This document shows positions 17,459 to 27,287 of a DNA stretch of 64,000 nt, piece by piece. The position numbers and the translations under genes are program-made. A model generated the notes under the pieces. The model did not search any database. It saw only the letters and a list, made by a program, of their open reading frames with translations, and was not told the origin of the DNA. Source of the stretch: Pseudomonas sp. RIT-PI-AD (GTDB taxonomy: Bacteria; Pseudomonadota; Gammaproteobacteria; Pseudomonadales; Pseudomonadaceae). The stretch covers positions 179,247 to 243,246 of the forward strand of contig NZ_JANZKU010000006.1 of NCBI RefSeq assembly GCF_025642785.1, given 5' to 3'. Every line of letters starts with the position of its first letter. Within the stretch, counting starts at the first letter, position 1.

Positions 17459-17506
17459 GGGCCGGGTTCCTGTGGAGCTGGGTTGAGACGGACGGGGATG
17501 TCGGGG

Positions 17507-17809
17507 CTAGAGCTCGTCGCGGATCCGGCGAAGGAACTCGTCGAGGGTCGCTTGGTTGCGCTTGAAGAAATTCCATTGGCCGACCCGGCGACTGGTGACC
17601 AGCCCGGCGCGCTGCAAGGTGGCGAGGTGGGCGGAAACCGTGGACTGCGACAGGCCGGTGCGCTGGTCCAACTTCCCGGCGCAGACCCCAATCTCGAGGG
17701 GATGATCCTGGTCGACGAAGTAACGCTCGGGCTCCTTCAGCCAGTGCAGGATGTCCCGGCGCACCGGGTGGGCCAGGGCTTTTATGACTTCATCGAGATC
17801 GATCGGCAT
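17507..17809 (-). CDS. pyeR: ArsR-family repressor PyeR
   Basis: A 100-aa winged-helix regulator: MPIDLDEVIKALAHPVRRDILHWL at the N-terminus and the recognition helix region LDQRTGLSQSTVSAHLATLQRAGLVTSRRVGQWNFFKRN. No CxC metal-binding motif of the ArsR/SmtB type is present, so it is probably not a metal sensor. Known PyeR autoregulates its operon. A perfect inverted repeat just upstream (17845-17866) is the likely operator. Confidence 0.9.
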   Translation of the reverse strand: MPIDLDEVIKALAHPVRRDILHWLKEPERYFVDQDHPLEIGVCAGKLDQRTGLSQSTVSAHLATLQRAGLVTSRRVGQWNFFKRNQATLDEFLRRIRDEL

Positions 17810-17844
17810 CGGCTGGCTCGTCGCGTATCGGGTTGAGGCGAACC

Positions 17845-17866
17845 TTATATCGGACTTGCACGATAT
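17845..17866. promoter_or_regulatory. Probable PyeR operator (perfect inverted repeat)
   Basis: Half sites TATATCG (17845-17851) and CGATATA (17860-17866) form a perfect 7-base inverted repeat with an 8-base spacer. It is 36 bp upstream of the pyeR start, where a promoter would lie, and has the symmetry expected of an ArsR-type dimer site. Confidence 0.7.
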
Positions 17867-17930
17867 ACAGATCGTTCCTGCCGATAGTCGCTATCGACTG
17901 CCGTGATGCGGATCGCGGTAAGCTTGCCCG

Positions 17931-18527
17931 ATGAACTACCTCGCTCATCTCCACCTGGGTGGACCCGCCCCGGAACAACTGCTCGGCAGCCTGTACGGCG
18001 ACTTCGTCAAGGGGCCGTTGGGCGGTCGTTATTCGCCGCGCATCGAGGCGGCGATCCGGCTGCACCGGCGTATCGATGTCTTCACCGATGCCCATCCGCT
18101 CACCGCCCGGGCACGGGCGCGCTTTCCCGAAGAGCGTCGACGCACGTCGGGCATCCTGCTGGACCTGTTCTTCGACCATTGCCTGGCCTTGCACTGGGGC
18201 GACTATGCCGAAGAGCCGCTGGAGCGCTTCACCTCGCGCGTCTACGGCGTGCTGACCACGGAACCGGCGTTGCCGGAACGACTGGTCGGCGTGGCGCCTT
18301 ACATGGCGGCTCAGGACTGGCTGGGCAGCTATCGGGATTTCAGGGTGTTCGAGCGGATCATCGCCGGCATGAGTGGCCGGCTGTCGCGTCCGCACCTGCT
18401 ACAGGGCGCCTACGCTGAATTGGACGAGCTGTACGGCGTGCTCAGCGAGGACTTCCGGGCTTTCTATCCGCAACTGATGGCTTTCGCCCGCGCGGCGCTG
18501 GCCGAAGACTCCGACCCGGCGGGTTGA
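17931..18527 (+). CDS. acpH: Acyl carrier protein phosphodiesterase (DUF479)
   Basis: A 198-aa protein of the AcpH family, which removes the 4'-phosphopantetheine group from holo-ACP. Signature blocks are MNYLAHLHLG, GSLYGDFVKG, LHRRIDVFTDAHP and LDLFFDHCLALHW, whose Asp and His residues make the HD-like metal site. Length is normal for the family. Divergent from pyeR and convergent with the 141-aa gene downstream, with only 13 bp between the stops. Confidence 0.9.
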   Translation: MNYLAHLHLGGPAPEQLLGSLYGDFVKGPLGGRYSPRIEAAIRLHRRIDVFTDAHPLTARARARFPEERRRTSGILLDLFFDHCLALHWGDYAEEPLERFTSRVYGVLTTEPALPERLVGVAPYMAAQDWLGSYRDFRVFERIIAGMSGRLSRPHLLQGAYAELDELYGVLSEDFRAFYPQLMAFARAALAEDSDPAG

Positions 18528-18540
18528 CCGGCGCGCTCGC

Positions 18541-18966
18541 TCAGCCTTTGCGCGGCGGCAACAGCCGGTTCAGGCGGGCTTCGAGGCGCCGCTTGAGCTC
18601 GGCCTCGATCTGCGGCACGAAATCGTCGATCACATCCTGCAGGATCAATTGCGCGGCGGCACGCAGTTCGCTGTCGAGGCGATTCAGTTCGGCCGCCGAA
18701 GTGGCCGCATGAGGCAACTCCAAGGGCGGCGCAGCCGGTTCGGCTTTCGCCGCAGCGGGTGGACGGCCCGCGGCGGAAGCGAGTGAGGGAGCGGCCCGGG
18801 CATCGGTGGGCGGCGGCGCCACGACTTCGGACAGCAGGGGAATGTTGTCGATATCGAGGGTATCGGTGAGCAGCGGCGGTTCGAGGTCGCTTTCGTCGAG
18901 CAGCTTGCGGATCGACTCGAGGTCGTCCAGCAGAGCGGGGCGGGGCGGCAGTTTGGAGTTGTCCAT
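18541..18966 (-). CDS. Hypothetical protein with disordered middle, 141 aa
   Basis: Starts MDNSKLPPRPALLDDLESIRKLLDES. The N-terminal 50 residues are acidic, the middle (about 50-90) is Ala/Pro-rich and probably disordered, and the C-terminus is a charged helix (QIEAELKRRLEARLNRLLPPRKG). It starts 8 bp after the holC stop on the same strand, so the two are cotranscribed. A homologue occurs after holC in P. aeruginosa, by my memory of the locus. A helper role beside the polymerase chi subunit is possible but unproven. Confidence 0.75.
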   Translation of the reverse strand: MDNSKLPPRPALLDDLESIRKLLDESDLEPPLLTDTLDIDNIPLLSEVVAPPPTDARAAPSLASAAGRPPAAAKAEPAAPPLELPHAATSAAELNRLDSELRAAAQLILQDVIDDFVPQIEAELKRRLEARLNRLLPPRKG

Positions 18967-18974
18967 GGTTCGGA

Positions 18975-19403
18975 TCAGAGGCGCGGCAGGCGGTGATCCT
19001 GCAGAGGATAGCCGCGCTCGCGGTAGAAACGGAAATTCTCCCGCGCGGCCTGGCGGATCGATGGCTCTTCCACCACCAGTTCGGCGATTCGGGCGAAGCG
19101 TTCGTAGAACCCCGGAACCGTCAGCGCGAGGTTGATCAACAAGTCGTTGTGGCTGCCCGGGTCGTCGCCCAGGCCGAGGGCGACCTGCGCCTCGGCATCC
19201 GTTTCGCGCGCGTCGTGGGGCACGAAGGCTTCGCCCTTGAAGCTCCACAGGCAGGCATCCAGTCGCTCGCGCTGCGGCGCGTCCTGGCAATGCAGGTAGA
19301 CCCGCATGCCCTGCCGCCAGGCCTTCTCGGCGAGGCGGCAGGCGACGGTCAGGCGGGCATCGGGATCGCCGCTGGGCAAAATGTAGAAGTCGACTCGGGT
19401 CAT
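18975..19403 (-). CDS. holC: DNA polymerase III subunit chi
   Basis: A 142-aa protein starting MTRVDFYILPSGDPDARLTVACRLAEKAW, the HolC family fold. It also carries the family block VYLHCQDAPQRERLDACLWSF. Chi links the clamp loader (through psi) to single-stranded-DNA-binding protein during lagging-strand synthesis. It follows pepA by 81 bp on the same strand, the conserved pepA-holC arrangement. The usual next partner valS is not here. Confidence 0.92.
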   Translation of the reverse strand: MTRVDFYILPSGDPDARLTVACRLAEKAWRQGMRVYLHCQDAPQRERLDACLWSFKGEAFVPHDARETDAEAQVALGLGDDPGSHNDLLINLALTVPGFYERFARIAELVVEEPSIRQAARENFRFYRERGYPLQDHRLPRL

Positions 19404-19484
19404 ATACGGCTCATCTGAACGGACACCGGTGGCGACCGACGGCTATCGGGTCGGACCGGCTCCCAAGGGAGCCGGCCACCAGGC

Positions 19485-21458
<1,974 letters not shown>

Positions 21459-22574
21459 TTGATCGTTTTCCGTTACCTCTGCCGCGAGGTTCTGCTGACC
21501 CTCAGTGCGGTCACGGCCGTCCTGCTGGTGATCATCATGAGCGGCCGTTTCATCAAGTATCTCGCCCAAGCCGCCCAGGGCGCCCTGGATCCCGGTGTGC
21601 TGCTGCTGATCATGGGCTACCGGCTTCCCGGCTTCCTGCAATTGATCCTGCCCCTTGGGCTGTTCCTCGGCATCCTCCTCGCCTATGGCCGGCTCTACCT
21701 GGACAGCGAGATGACCGTGCTCACCGCCACTGGCATGAGCCAGCAGCGGTTGATGGCCTACAGCCTGGCGCCCGCACTGCTGGTGGCGCTGCTGGTGGCC
21801 TGGCTCAGCCTCGGGCTGGCGCCGCAGGGGGTGACCGGGGTCGCGCGCATCCTCAACCAGCAGGACGCCCTCACCGAATTCGACACGCTGGTTCCCGGCC
21901 GCTTCCAGACCATGAAGAACGGTTCCCGGGTCACCTACACCGAAACGCTGTCCGAGGATCGCGCCCAGTTGGGCGAAGTGTTCATCTCGGAAAAACGCGT
22001 GGCGGAGAACGGCAAGGAGCGAGGGATCGGCGTGCTGGTGGCCGAGCGGGGACGGCAAGTGATCCAGCCCGACGGCAGCCGCTACCTGATCCTGGAAAAC
22101 GGCTACCGCTACGACGGCAATCCGGGCATGGCGGATTACCGGGCGGTGCAATACGAAACCTACGGCGTCCTGCTGCCGAAGCCCGAGGTCAGCTCGGAGA
22201 TCGGCGAGCGCGAGGCGGTGCCGACCGCCGACCTGATCGGCAGCGACAACCCGCGCTACCAGGCCGAGTTGCAATGGCGCCTGTCGATTCCCTTGCTGGT
22301 ATTCATCGTCGCCTTGCTGGCGGTTCCGCTTTCGCGCGTCAACCCGCGCCAGGGGCGTTTCCTCAAGCTGCTGCCTTCGGTCTTGCTGTACATGGGCTAC
22401 CTGGCCTTGCTGATCGCGGCGCGGGGGCAGTTGGACAAGGGCAAGATTCCCATGGCGATCGGATTGTGGTGGGTGCACCTGATCTTCCTCCTGGTCGGCC
22501 TGGCGTTGCTCTACTGGGAGCCGATGCGGCTGAAGTGGGCGTCGCGTCGTGCGCAGGAGGTGGCCCATGGCTAA
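21459..22574 (+). CDS. lptF: LPS export permease LptF
   Basis: A 371-aa inner-membrane protein with six membrane segments in two groups of three flanking a periplasmic jellyroll domain (about residues 100-265). It starts at a TTG (21459) with GGAG about ten bases upstream. Blocks MSGRFIKYLAQAAQGALDPGVLLLIMGYRLP and SIPLLVFIVALLAVPLSRVNPRQGR are typical. LptF and LptG form the transmembrane part of the LptB2FG ABC machine that extracts lipopolysaccharide from the inner membrane. Overlaps lptG by 8 bp. Confidence 0.95.
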   Translation: MIVFRYLCREVLLTLSAVTAVLLVIIMSGRFIKYLAQAAQGALDPGVLLLIMGYRLPGFLQLILPLGLFLGILLAYGRLYLDSEMTVLTATGMSQQRLMAYSLAPALLVALLVAWLSLGLAPQGVTGVARILNQQDALTEFDTLVPGRFQTMKNGSRVTYTETLSEDRAQLGEVFISEKRVAENGKERGIGVLVAERGRQVIQPDGSRYLILENGYRYDGNPGMADYRAVQYETYGVLLPKPEVSSEIGEREAVPTADLIGSDNPRYQAELQWRLSIPLLVFIVALLAVPLSRVNPRQGRFLKLLPSVLLYMGYLALLIAARGQLDKGKIPMAIGLWWVHLIFLLVGLALLYWEPMRLKWASRRAQEVAHG

Positions 22575-23628
22575 GCTCGACCGCTACATCGGCATCACGG
22601 TATTCGTCAGCATCCTCGCCGTGCTGGGCGTCATCCTCGGGCTCGCCCTGCTGTTCGCCTTCATCGACGAGCTGGGCGATATCAGCGGCTCCTATAGCCT
22701 GGGGCAGGCCTTCTCCTACGTGATCCTGACCGCTCCCAGGCGGGCCTACGACATGCTGCCGATGGCGGCGCTGATCGGTAGCCTGATCGGCCTCGGCAGC
22801 CTGGCCAGCAGCAGCGAGCTCACGGTGATGCGCGCGGCCGGGGTGTCCATCGGGCGGATCGTCTGGGCGGTGATGAAGCCCCTGCTGGTGCTGATGCTGG
22901 CGGGTGTGCTGGTCGGCGAATACCTGGCGCCCTGGAGCGAAAACATTGCCCAGGCCGACCGTTCCCTGGCCCAGGGCGGAGGCGATGCGCAAAGCTCCAA
23001 GCGCGGCCTCTGGCATCGCCAGGGCCAGGAATACGTGCACATCAACGCCGTGCAGCCCAGCGGGATCCTCTACGGCGTGACCCGCTATCACTTCGATGGG
23101 GAGCGTCACTTGCTGTCGGCCAGTTTCGCCAAGCGTGCGGTGTACGAAGGCGATCACTGGCAATTGGACGATGTGGCGACCACCTTTTTCCGCGAGCGCA
23201 AGACAGAGGTGGTCCAGGCCGCCAGCGAGCGCTGGGACATCGAATTGCAGCCTCAACTGCTCGGGACCGTGGTGATGGAGCCGGAGGCGCTGTCGATCAC
23301 CGGGCTTTGGCGCTACATCCATTACCTGGCCGACCAGGGCCTGAACAACGGTCGCTACTGGCTGGCGTTCTGGAGCAAGCTGTTGCAGCCGTTGGTCACC
23401 GCTTCGCTGGTGCTGATGGCGATTTCATTCATCTTCGGGCCGCTGCGTTCGGTCACCCTGGGGCAGCGCGTGTTCACCGGCGTGGTGATTGGCTTCGTGG
23501 TCCGGATCAGCCAGGACCTGCTGGGGCCGTCCAGCCTGGTCTTCGGCTTCTCCCCGCTGCTGGCGGTGTTGATTCCCGCAGGGCTGTGCGGGATAGCCGG
23601 CGTCTGGTTGTTGAGGCGCGCCGGCTGA
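22567..23628 (+). CDS. lptG: LPS export permease LptG
   Basis: A 353-aa partner of LptF with the same fold. Start ATG at 22567 lies inside the end of lptF with an AGGAGG site, so the pair is translationally coupled. Recognisable parts are MAKLDRYIGITVFVSIL, LTAPRRAYDMLPMAALIGSLIGLGSLASSSELTVMRAAGVS (the coupling helix for LptB) and the C-terminal helices ending GIAGVWLLRRAG. The ATPase LptB is encoded elsewhere, as usual. Followed by a strong terminator. Confidence 0.95.
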   Translation: MAKLDRYIGITVFVSILAVLGVILGLALLFAFIDELGDISGSYSLGQAFSYVILTAPRRAYDMLPMAALIGSLIGLGSLASSSELTVMRAAGVSIGRIVWAVMKPLLVLMLAGVLVGEYLAPWSENIAQADRSLAQGGGDAQSSKRGLWHRQGQEYVHINAVQPSGILYGVTRYHFDGERHLLSASFAKRAVYEGDHWQLDDVATTFFRERKTEVVQAASERWDIELQPQLLGTVVMEPEALSITGLWRYIHYLADQGLNNGRYWLAFWSKLLQPLVTASLVLMAISFIFGPLRSVTLGQRVFTGVVIGFVVRISQDLLGPSSLVFGFSPLLAVLIPAGLCGIAGVWLLRRAG

Positions 23629-23641
23629 TACATCGTCCGGA

Positions 23642-23674
23642 AAGAAAAAGCCGTCCCTTGGACGGCTTTTTCTT
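23642..23674. terminator. Bidirectional terminator between lptG and the RDD gene
   Basis: Fifteen-base perfect arms (23642-23656 and 23660-23674) with a CTT loop. The stem core is GCCGTCC/GGACGGC flanked by A-rich and T-rich tracts, so it works for both converging genes. Confidence 0.9.
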
Positions 23675-23676
23675 GA

Positions 23677-24174
23677 TCACTTCCTGTGGATGTTCTTCGG
23701 CAACTGCACGATCAGGCTTTCCGAATAGCGGTCGTGCCAACTGCGCCGCTGCCTGTCCCAGAGCATCCAGAGAAAGCCCAGGCCGAGGCACAGCCAGGAG
23801 CCCAGGGCGATGACGAAGCGCAGCAAGGCCTGCCACAGGCCGATGGCCGAGCCGTCGGCGTTCTGCACGCGAATGTTCCAGACCTGCATGCCCAGGGTCT
23901 GCCCGTTCCTGGTCCAAAAGTAGGCGAAGAAACCGAACAGGCTGAACAGCAGCAGGGTGGCGAGCAGGGGGTCGTGGTCGAGCGCGCCCGCTTCGGACAG
24001 GGCCCGCAGCCGCTCGCTGCCATAAATCAGGCGAAGGAGGATGTGCTGATAAGCGAGCGTCACCACCATCATCAGGGCAACGCATAGCAGGCTGTCGTAG
24101 AAGATGGCGGCCAGGCGGCGCACGAAGCGGGCGGGGGGGAAATCGCCCTGGGGGCGCAGTGGGTGATTCGCCAT
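23677..24174 (-). CDS. RDD family membrane protein
   Basis: A 165-aa inner-membrane protein. The RDD signature is near the N-terminus (FVRRLAAIFYDSLLCVALMMV), followed by further hydrophobic segments (about 70-90 and 120-145) and GQTLGMQVWNIRV. The C-terminus has RRSWHDRYSESLIV. RDD proteins are of uncertain role, with some members proposed as Na+/H+ antiporters. The upstream ribosome site is weak. Converges with lptG. Confidence 0.88.
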   Translation of the reverse strand: MANHPLRPQGDFPPARFVRRLAAIFYDSLLCVALMMVVTLAYQHILLRLIYGSERLRALSEAGALDHDPLLATLLLFSLFGFFAYFWTRNGQTLGMQVWNIRVQNADGSAIGLWQALLRFVIALGSWLCLGLGFLWMLWDRQRRSWHDRYSESLIVQLPKNIHRK

Positions 24175-24227
24175 GGCGGGCTCGCTAATCGGAAAAGGGC
24201 GCATTCTACGAAATCCCAGGCAAAAAA

Positions 24228-24255
24228 AAGCCCCTGATGTCGCCATCAGGGGCTT
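24228..24255 (-). terminator. Rho-independent terminator of the cold-shock gene
   Basis: Twelve-base perfect arms (24228-24239 and 24244-24255) with loop TCGC, followed on the minus strand by an 8-base T-run (the A-run at 24222-24229 on the plus strand). Confidence 0.93.
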
Positions 24256-24269
24256 CCTAGCAGAGACTA

Positions 24270-24482
24270 TCAGCCCAGAATCTGGACTTGGTCAGCCTGC
24301 ATGCCTTTTTGACCTTGTACCGCGACGAAGCTAACGCGCTGGCCTTCTTTCAGGCTCTTGAAGCCGTTGCCTTCGATAGCGCGGAAATGTACGAACAGAT
24401 CCGGACCGCTCTCAGGGGTAATGAAACCAAAACCCTTCTCGTCGTTAAACCATTTAACGGTGCCGTTTTGACGATTCGACAT
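24270..24482 (-). CDS. Cold-shock domain protein, 70 aa
   Basis: A single cold-shock domain of normal length, [25 protein letters not shown], with RNP1 (KGFGFI) and RNP2 (LFVHF) motifs. It binds single-stranded nucleic acid and acts as an RNA chaperone or antiterminator. Several paralogues exist in pseudomonads and I cannot assign which Csp/Cap member this is. A long 5' untranslated region with a stem-loop lies upstream. Confidence 0.95.
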   Translation of the reverse strand: MSNRQNGTVKWFNDEKGFGFITPESGPDLFVHFRAIEGNGFKSLKEGQRVSFVAVQGQKGMQADQVQILG

Positions 24483-25053
24483 GTCTTATTTCCTTGAAAC
24501 TAGAGTTGATGACAGCCTCTATGGCTCTAAAGCATAGAGGGCTGGAACTGGTTGCAGAGAGTAAGAGAAGTCGAGCGGGATGTAGCGGATCTGTAGGATC
24601 TACTGCACCAGGTCACGATTCAACAGCGACCCATGCAAACACAGTGGGCACACTCTACGCTAACTCTCTGGCAAATGCCAACCCCCGAAAAGCGATGCTT
24701 GGCAGGGGGGCGGGAGAGAACATACACCCGAACCCGTTACGTTTGTATGGGGCTCGAAAAGATTGTTCGCCGCTTGCCCGATGAGCGGCGCGCGGAACCA
24801 CGTCTCCATGCCCTGAAAGGGCCGTTCTAGAGGCTTCGAAAGGTTTCTAGTCGCGACGGGAACGGCGCTGCGGCAAGCGAGTTTCCAGTTCCTCGGGACA
24901 AGGGTGCACGCCTATTTCCGCGTCCGTGTCGGCAGGCTAGGGAGCCTTGCCCGCGACTTGGGGGTGAAAATAAACGCCCGATGGCGGGGAATCTTTCTCG
25001 CCTGGACTGCTGTCCATTGTTTGACCCAGTCGATTGGCTCAATGGAGAAGCAG
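24483..25053. other. Intergenic region with csp 5' UTR, 571 bp
   Basis: No protein gene is supported between the cold-shock gene and the 81-aa gene. The left part should contain the promoter and 5' UTR of the cold-shock gene, including a stem-loop at 24516-24540. The centre is less GC-rich than the flanking genes. The open frames here are short and of poor composition. Confidence 0.4.
24516..24540 (-). promoter_or_regulatory. Stem-loop in the 5' UTR of the cold-shock gene
   Basis: Arms CCTCTATG (24516-24523) and CATAGAGG (24533-24540), extended by two pairs with one bulged base, form a compact hairpin 34 bp upstream of the csp start codon. Position and stability suit a temperature- or translation-control element, but that role is inferred. 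Confidence 0.45.
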
Positions 25054-25299
25054 ATGGCTCGCAAGCATTTCAAAGAATTCGAGGCGATTTCGTCCGCCTA
25101 CCCCGAGGACGGTGGCTTCAAGGCGGTGATTGGTGTCATGCGTCGCAATGCCCAGGAAAAGCCCCATTTCCACAAGGTGGCGAACGACCAGGCCTACGCA
25201 TTGGCCAGCGAGGCCGACGAAGCGGCGGAAGCGGCCTTGACCAAGGTGCTGGAAATCACCGACGAAGGCGAGTTGATCTGGGAAGAGCACGCGGTCTGA
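25054..25299 (+). CDS. Hypothetical protein, 81 aa
   Basis: Start MARKHFKEFEAISSAYPEDGG at 25054, chosen because GGAG sits six bases upstream. An ATG at 25042 has no proper site. The protein is soluble, mixed alpha/beta in appearance, and acidic at its C-terminus (EITDEGELIWEEHAV). No family motif is recognised. It reads like a folded protein, unlike the other open frames in this interval, and has good codon use. Function unknown. Confidence 0.7.
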   Translation: MARKHFKEFEAISSAYPEDGGFKAVIGVMRRNAQEKPHFHKVANDQAYALASEADEAAEAALTKVLEITDEGELIWEEHAV

Positions 25300-25456
25300 C
25301 GCCCTGTAATGCATTCAGCGCGGCACATCCGCCAGTACAGGTCTTGGCATCCGCTCGTCCTATCGGACGATTGGCCTGGGATGCTGTGGAACGTGTGTTC
25401 GTCGCCCTCTATCCAATGCGTACGGGTCCAGCTCTGGACTCGTTCGAGAGGTGCCT

Positions 25457-25660
25457 ATGAACAACGACTCGTCTGATGTCGAAAAGGATCCCGGGACGAT
25501 AAACCATCCCGGTGGTGGCGGTTCTCCGCCTGGAATGAACGATCCGGGCAATGAAGATCCCGGTTCGCTGGTGGAGGATGTCGTGAATCCTCAGGAACCC
25601 GAAGTCGCTCCGGACGATCCGGATATCGAAGGCGTCGACGGCTCGGGACAGCCGAGCTAG
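25457..25660 (+). CDS. Acidic Pro/Gly/Asp-rich small protein, 67 aa
   Basis: Starts MNNDSSDVEKDPGTINHPGGGG with a GAGAGG site five bases before the ATG and ends just before a terminator, so it is a complete transcription unit. Nearly half of its residues are Pro, Gly, Asp or Glu. It has no hydrophobic core and no cysteine, so it is probably disordered. Homologues and function are not known to me. Alternatives are a surface-charge or stress-protective peptide. Confidence 0.6.
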   Translation: MNNDSSDVEKDPGTINHPGGGGSPPGMNDPGNEDPGSLVEDVVNPQEPEVAPDDPDIEGVDGSGQPS

Positions 25661-25668
25661 ATCGCTCG

Positions 25669-25691
25669 AAAGCCCAGAGCCCTGGGCTTTT
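25669..25691 (+). terminator. Rho-independent terminator after the acidic small gene
   Basis: Arms AAAGCCCAG (25669-25677) and CTGGGCTTT (25682-25690) with a 4-base loop and a short T-run. It lies 9 bp past the stop codon of the 67-aa gene. Confidence 0.8.
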
Positions 25692-25698
25692 CCACTTT

Positions 25699-25718
25699 CG
25701 AAGGGCATATGCCCTTCG
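25699..25718. repeat. 20-bp perfect palindrome
   Basis: CGAAGGGCAT followed immediately by its reverse complement. It sits between the terminator at 25669 and the converging lipoprotein gene, with related GCCCTT-containing sequence repeated just downstream (25740-25755). It could be a second terminator stem or a protein site. No T-run follows. Confidence 0.5.
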
Positions 25719-25769
25719 AGCGCTTCATTCTCTTCTAAAAGCCCTTATGGCCCTTTCACGTGCCCCCAG

Positions 25770-26501
25770 CTATTGGCTGGTATCGCAGGCGAACATCATC
25801 TGCAAGCGCAGAGCCCGGTCGGTCACTCGCATCACGTGTTTCATGCACTCATCGTAAGCGTTGGAGCCTGACAGTCCGTTCCCGCCGGCAGGCGCGGTCT
25901 TGGCCGGCACCACGGTTTCCGGCGCTTTTGCTTCCAGGGCGCGTTTGATGTCGCCGTTGTCCACGGCCTGGGCGAGCGCCAGCTTGCCGGCCTCGATGAA
26001 GTTGGCGATTTGCCCTGACCACTTGGTTTGCTGGGTCGCCAGGGTCTTGCCTTGATGGTCGTAGACCGTGGCGGTGAGGTCGTAATCGAAGCGGGTATGG
26101 ACATAGGTATCGCTTTTCCATTCCCGGACCTGTATGACCAGCAGCACCTCGCCCGGATTCTCCGATTTGGTTGCCTTGTAGATTTGCGTATTCGCCTTGA
26201 TCCCCGACCGCTGCAGACCGGATACCAGGGCCTGTTGAAGATCGGTCGCGAGCGACCCGCCGCTGAGGGTGACGACATTGAACGGGTTGTAATACCCGCC
26301 GCGCATGGTGCCGACATAGTTCGGATGCTTGCTGCGGGAGAGTACGTAGGGCCGCTCCTCGATCACCGAGACCGCCACGGTATCGCGGGTCGCCAGATTG
26401 AGGTTGGGCACCGCCGTCGTGTAATCGATGCGCCGTCCGAATGCGCAGGCGGCGAGTTGTGAAACCAGGGCCAGCAATACGATGGTCCGAATGATCCTCA
26501 T
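25770..26501 (-). CDS. Putative lipoprotein, 243 aa
   Basis: Start ATG at 26501 with AAGGAG five bases upstream. The N-terminus MRIIRTIVLLALVSQLAACAFG is a signal peptide with lipobox LAAC. The mature part begins RRIDYTTAVPNLNL and contains a domain with VAVSVIEERPYVLS and ATDLQQALVSGLQRSGI, loosely reminiscent of YajG-like lipoproteins, then a Pro/Ala-rich stretch and a C-terminal pair of cysteines (DECMKH... MMFACDTSQ). Outer-membrane or periplasmic location is likely. Function unknown. Confidence 0.8.
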   Translation of the reverse strand: MRIIRTIVLLALVSQLAACAFGRRIDYTTAVPNLNLATRDTVAVSVIEERPYVLSRSKHPNYVGTMRGGYYNPFNVVTLSGGSLATDLQQALVSGLQRSGIKANTQIYKATKSENPGEVLLVIQVREWKSDTYVHTRFDYDLTATVYDHQGKTLATQQTKWSGQIANFIEAGKLALAQAVDNGDIKRALEAKAPETVVPAKTAPAGGNGLSGSNAYDECMKHVMRVTDRALRLQMMFACDTSQ

Positions 26502-27287
26502 GGAGCTCCTTAACAGCTGTTTGCGTCCGGGTCGACGGCGTTCTGCGATGGTTTCCGCCGTGCAGTGACGCGATCGAAGTGAGAGTGAAGCAGTACGGCA
26601 TCCAGCCTGACATCGGCGGGCGCTTTCGCCTGTCGCGGCGCTTCGCAAGGGGCAGCCGCGTAGCGACAGCTTGCCTGCTTTCGAGGCTATGGCTCTTGTC
26701 TAGCGTGGTACTGGCGAAGGGGCATCATATCCTCTTCGTGCGGGCGAAATAAGCAGGCATCCCTCGAGGAGCCCGACCCGGCGCTTCTGAACATAACCCG
26801 GTCAACGTGAGCATCCGGAAAATGGAGGGTTGTCCCGAGTCGTGCTGTTCGTGGGGGCAAGCACGAAACCGTGCAGTGCCAGCGCTTGGTTTGTCCGCTC
26901 GCAACGCCCGCAGCAGAGCGGCGCGAAGCGCTTCGTCATGCCAAGTGACGGGCCGAGAGGTGGGTAGTCCATGTTCGACTACACTCAGGCGGAGATGCCG
27001 ATTCGATACTACGGGGGTTCAGCAAGCTCCCGGCAGCCTGTGTCAGGGCGTGGAAACCACTTGCAAGGTTCCAAGGCGGGAGCGGCAGGCATACGGGGGT
27101 CTTGACGATTTCCGAGAAGGCGCCTTCGCATTACGTCCACGAGGCCCAAGACGCCAGGCTTCGGAAAACAGAGCGCGGTCCCAGGGCGCTCTGTCGATCG
27201 AAGAGACCCGCCACCAACCGCTGGAGCCCTGGCACAGCGAAACGGTCATTTGGAAAGGTTGAAACGGCCCGCATTCGGAGAACGAGC
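26502..27287. other. Gene-poor region, 786 bp
   Basis: No gene is supported. The one longer open frame (26807-27262, plus) is Arg/Ser/Cys-rich and has no fold-like pattern. A perfect 9-base-pair hairpin (27168-27176 with 27186-27194) lies about 95 bp before the chemoreceptor-like gene and may be part of its leader. Possible decayed gene or non-coding RNA; nothing firm. Confidence 0.4.

Noticed and set aside
24494..24830. Two plus-strand open frames in the csp upstream region
   Set aside because: Poor composition, no ribosome site, and they overlap the expected csp promoter and 5' UTR.
26807..27262. 151-aa plus-strand open frame
   Set aside because: Arg/Ser/Cys-rich with no hydrophobic pattern, no ribosome site and overlap into the PAS-PAS leader. 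Unlikely to be a protein.
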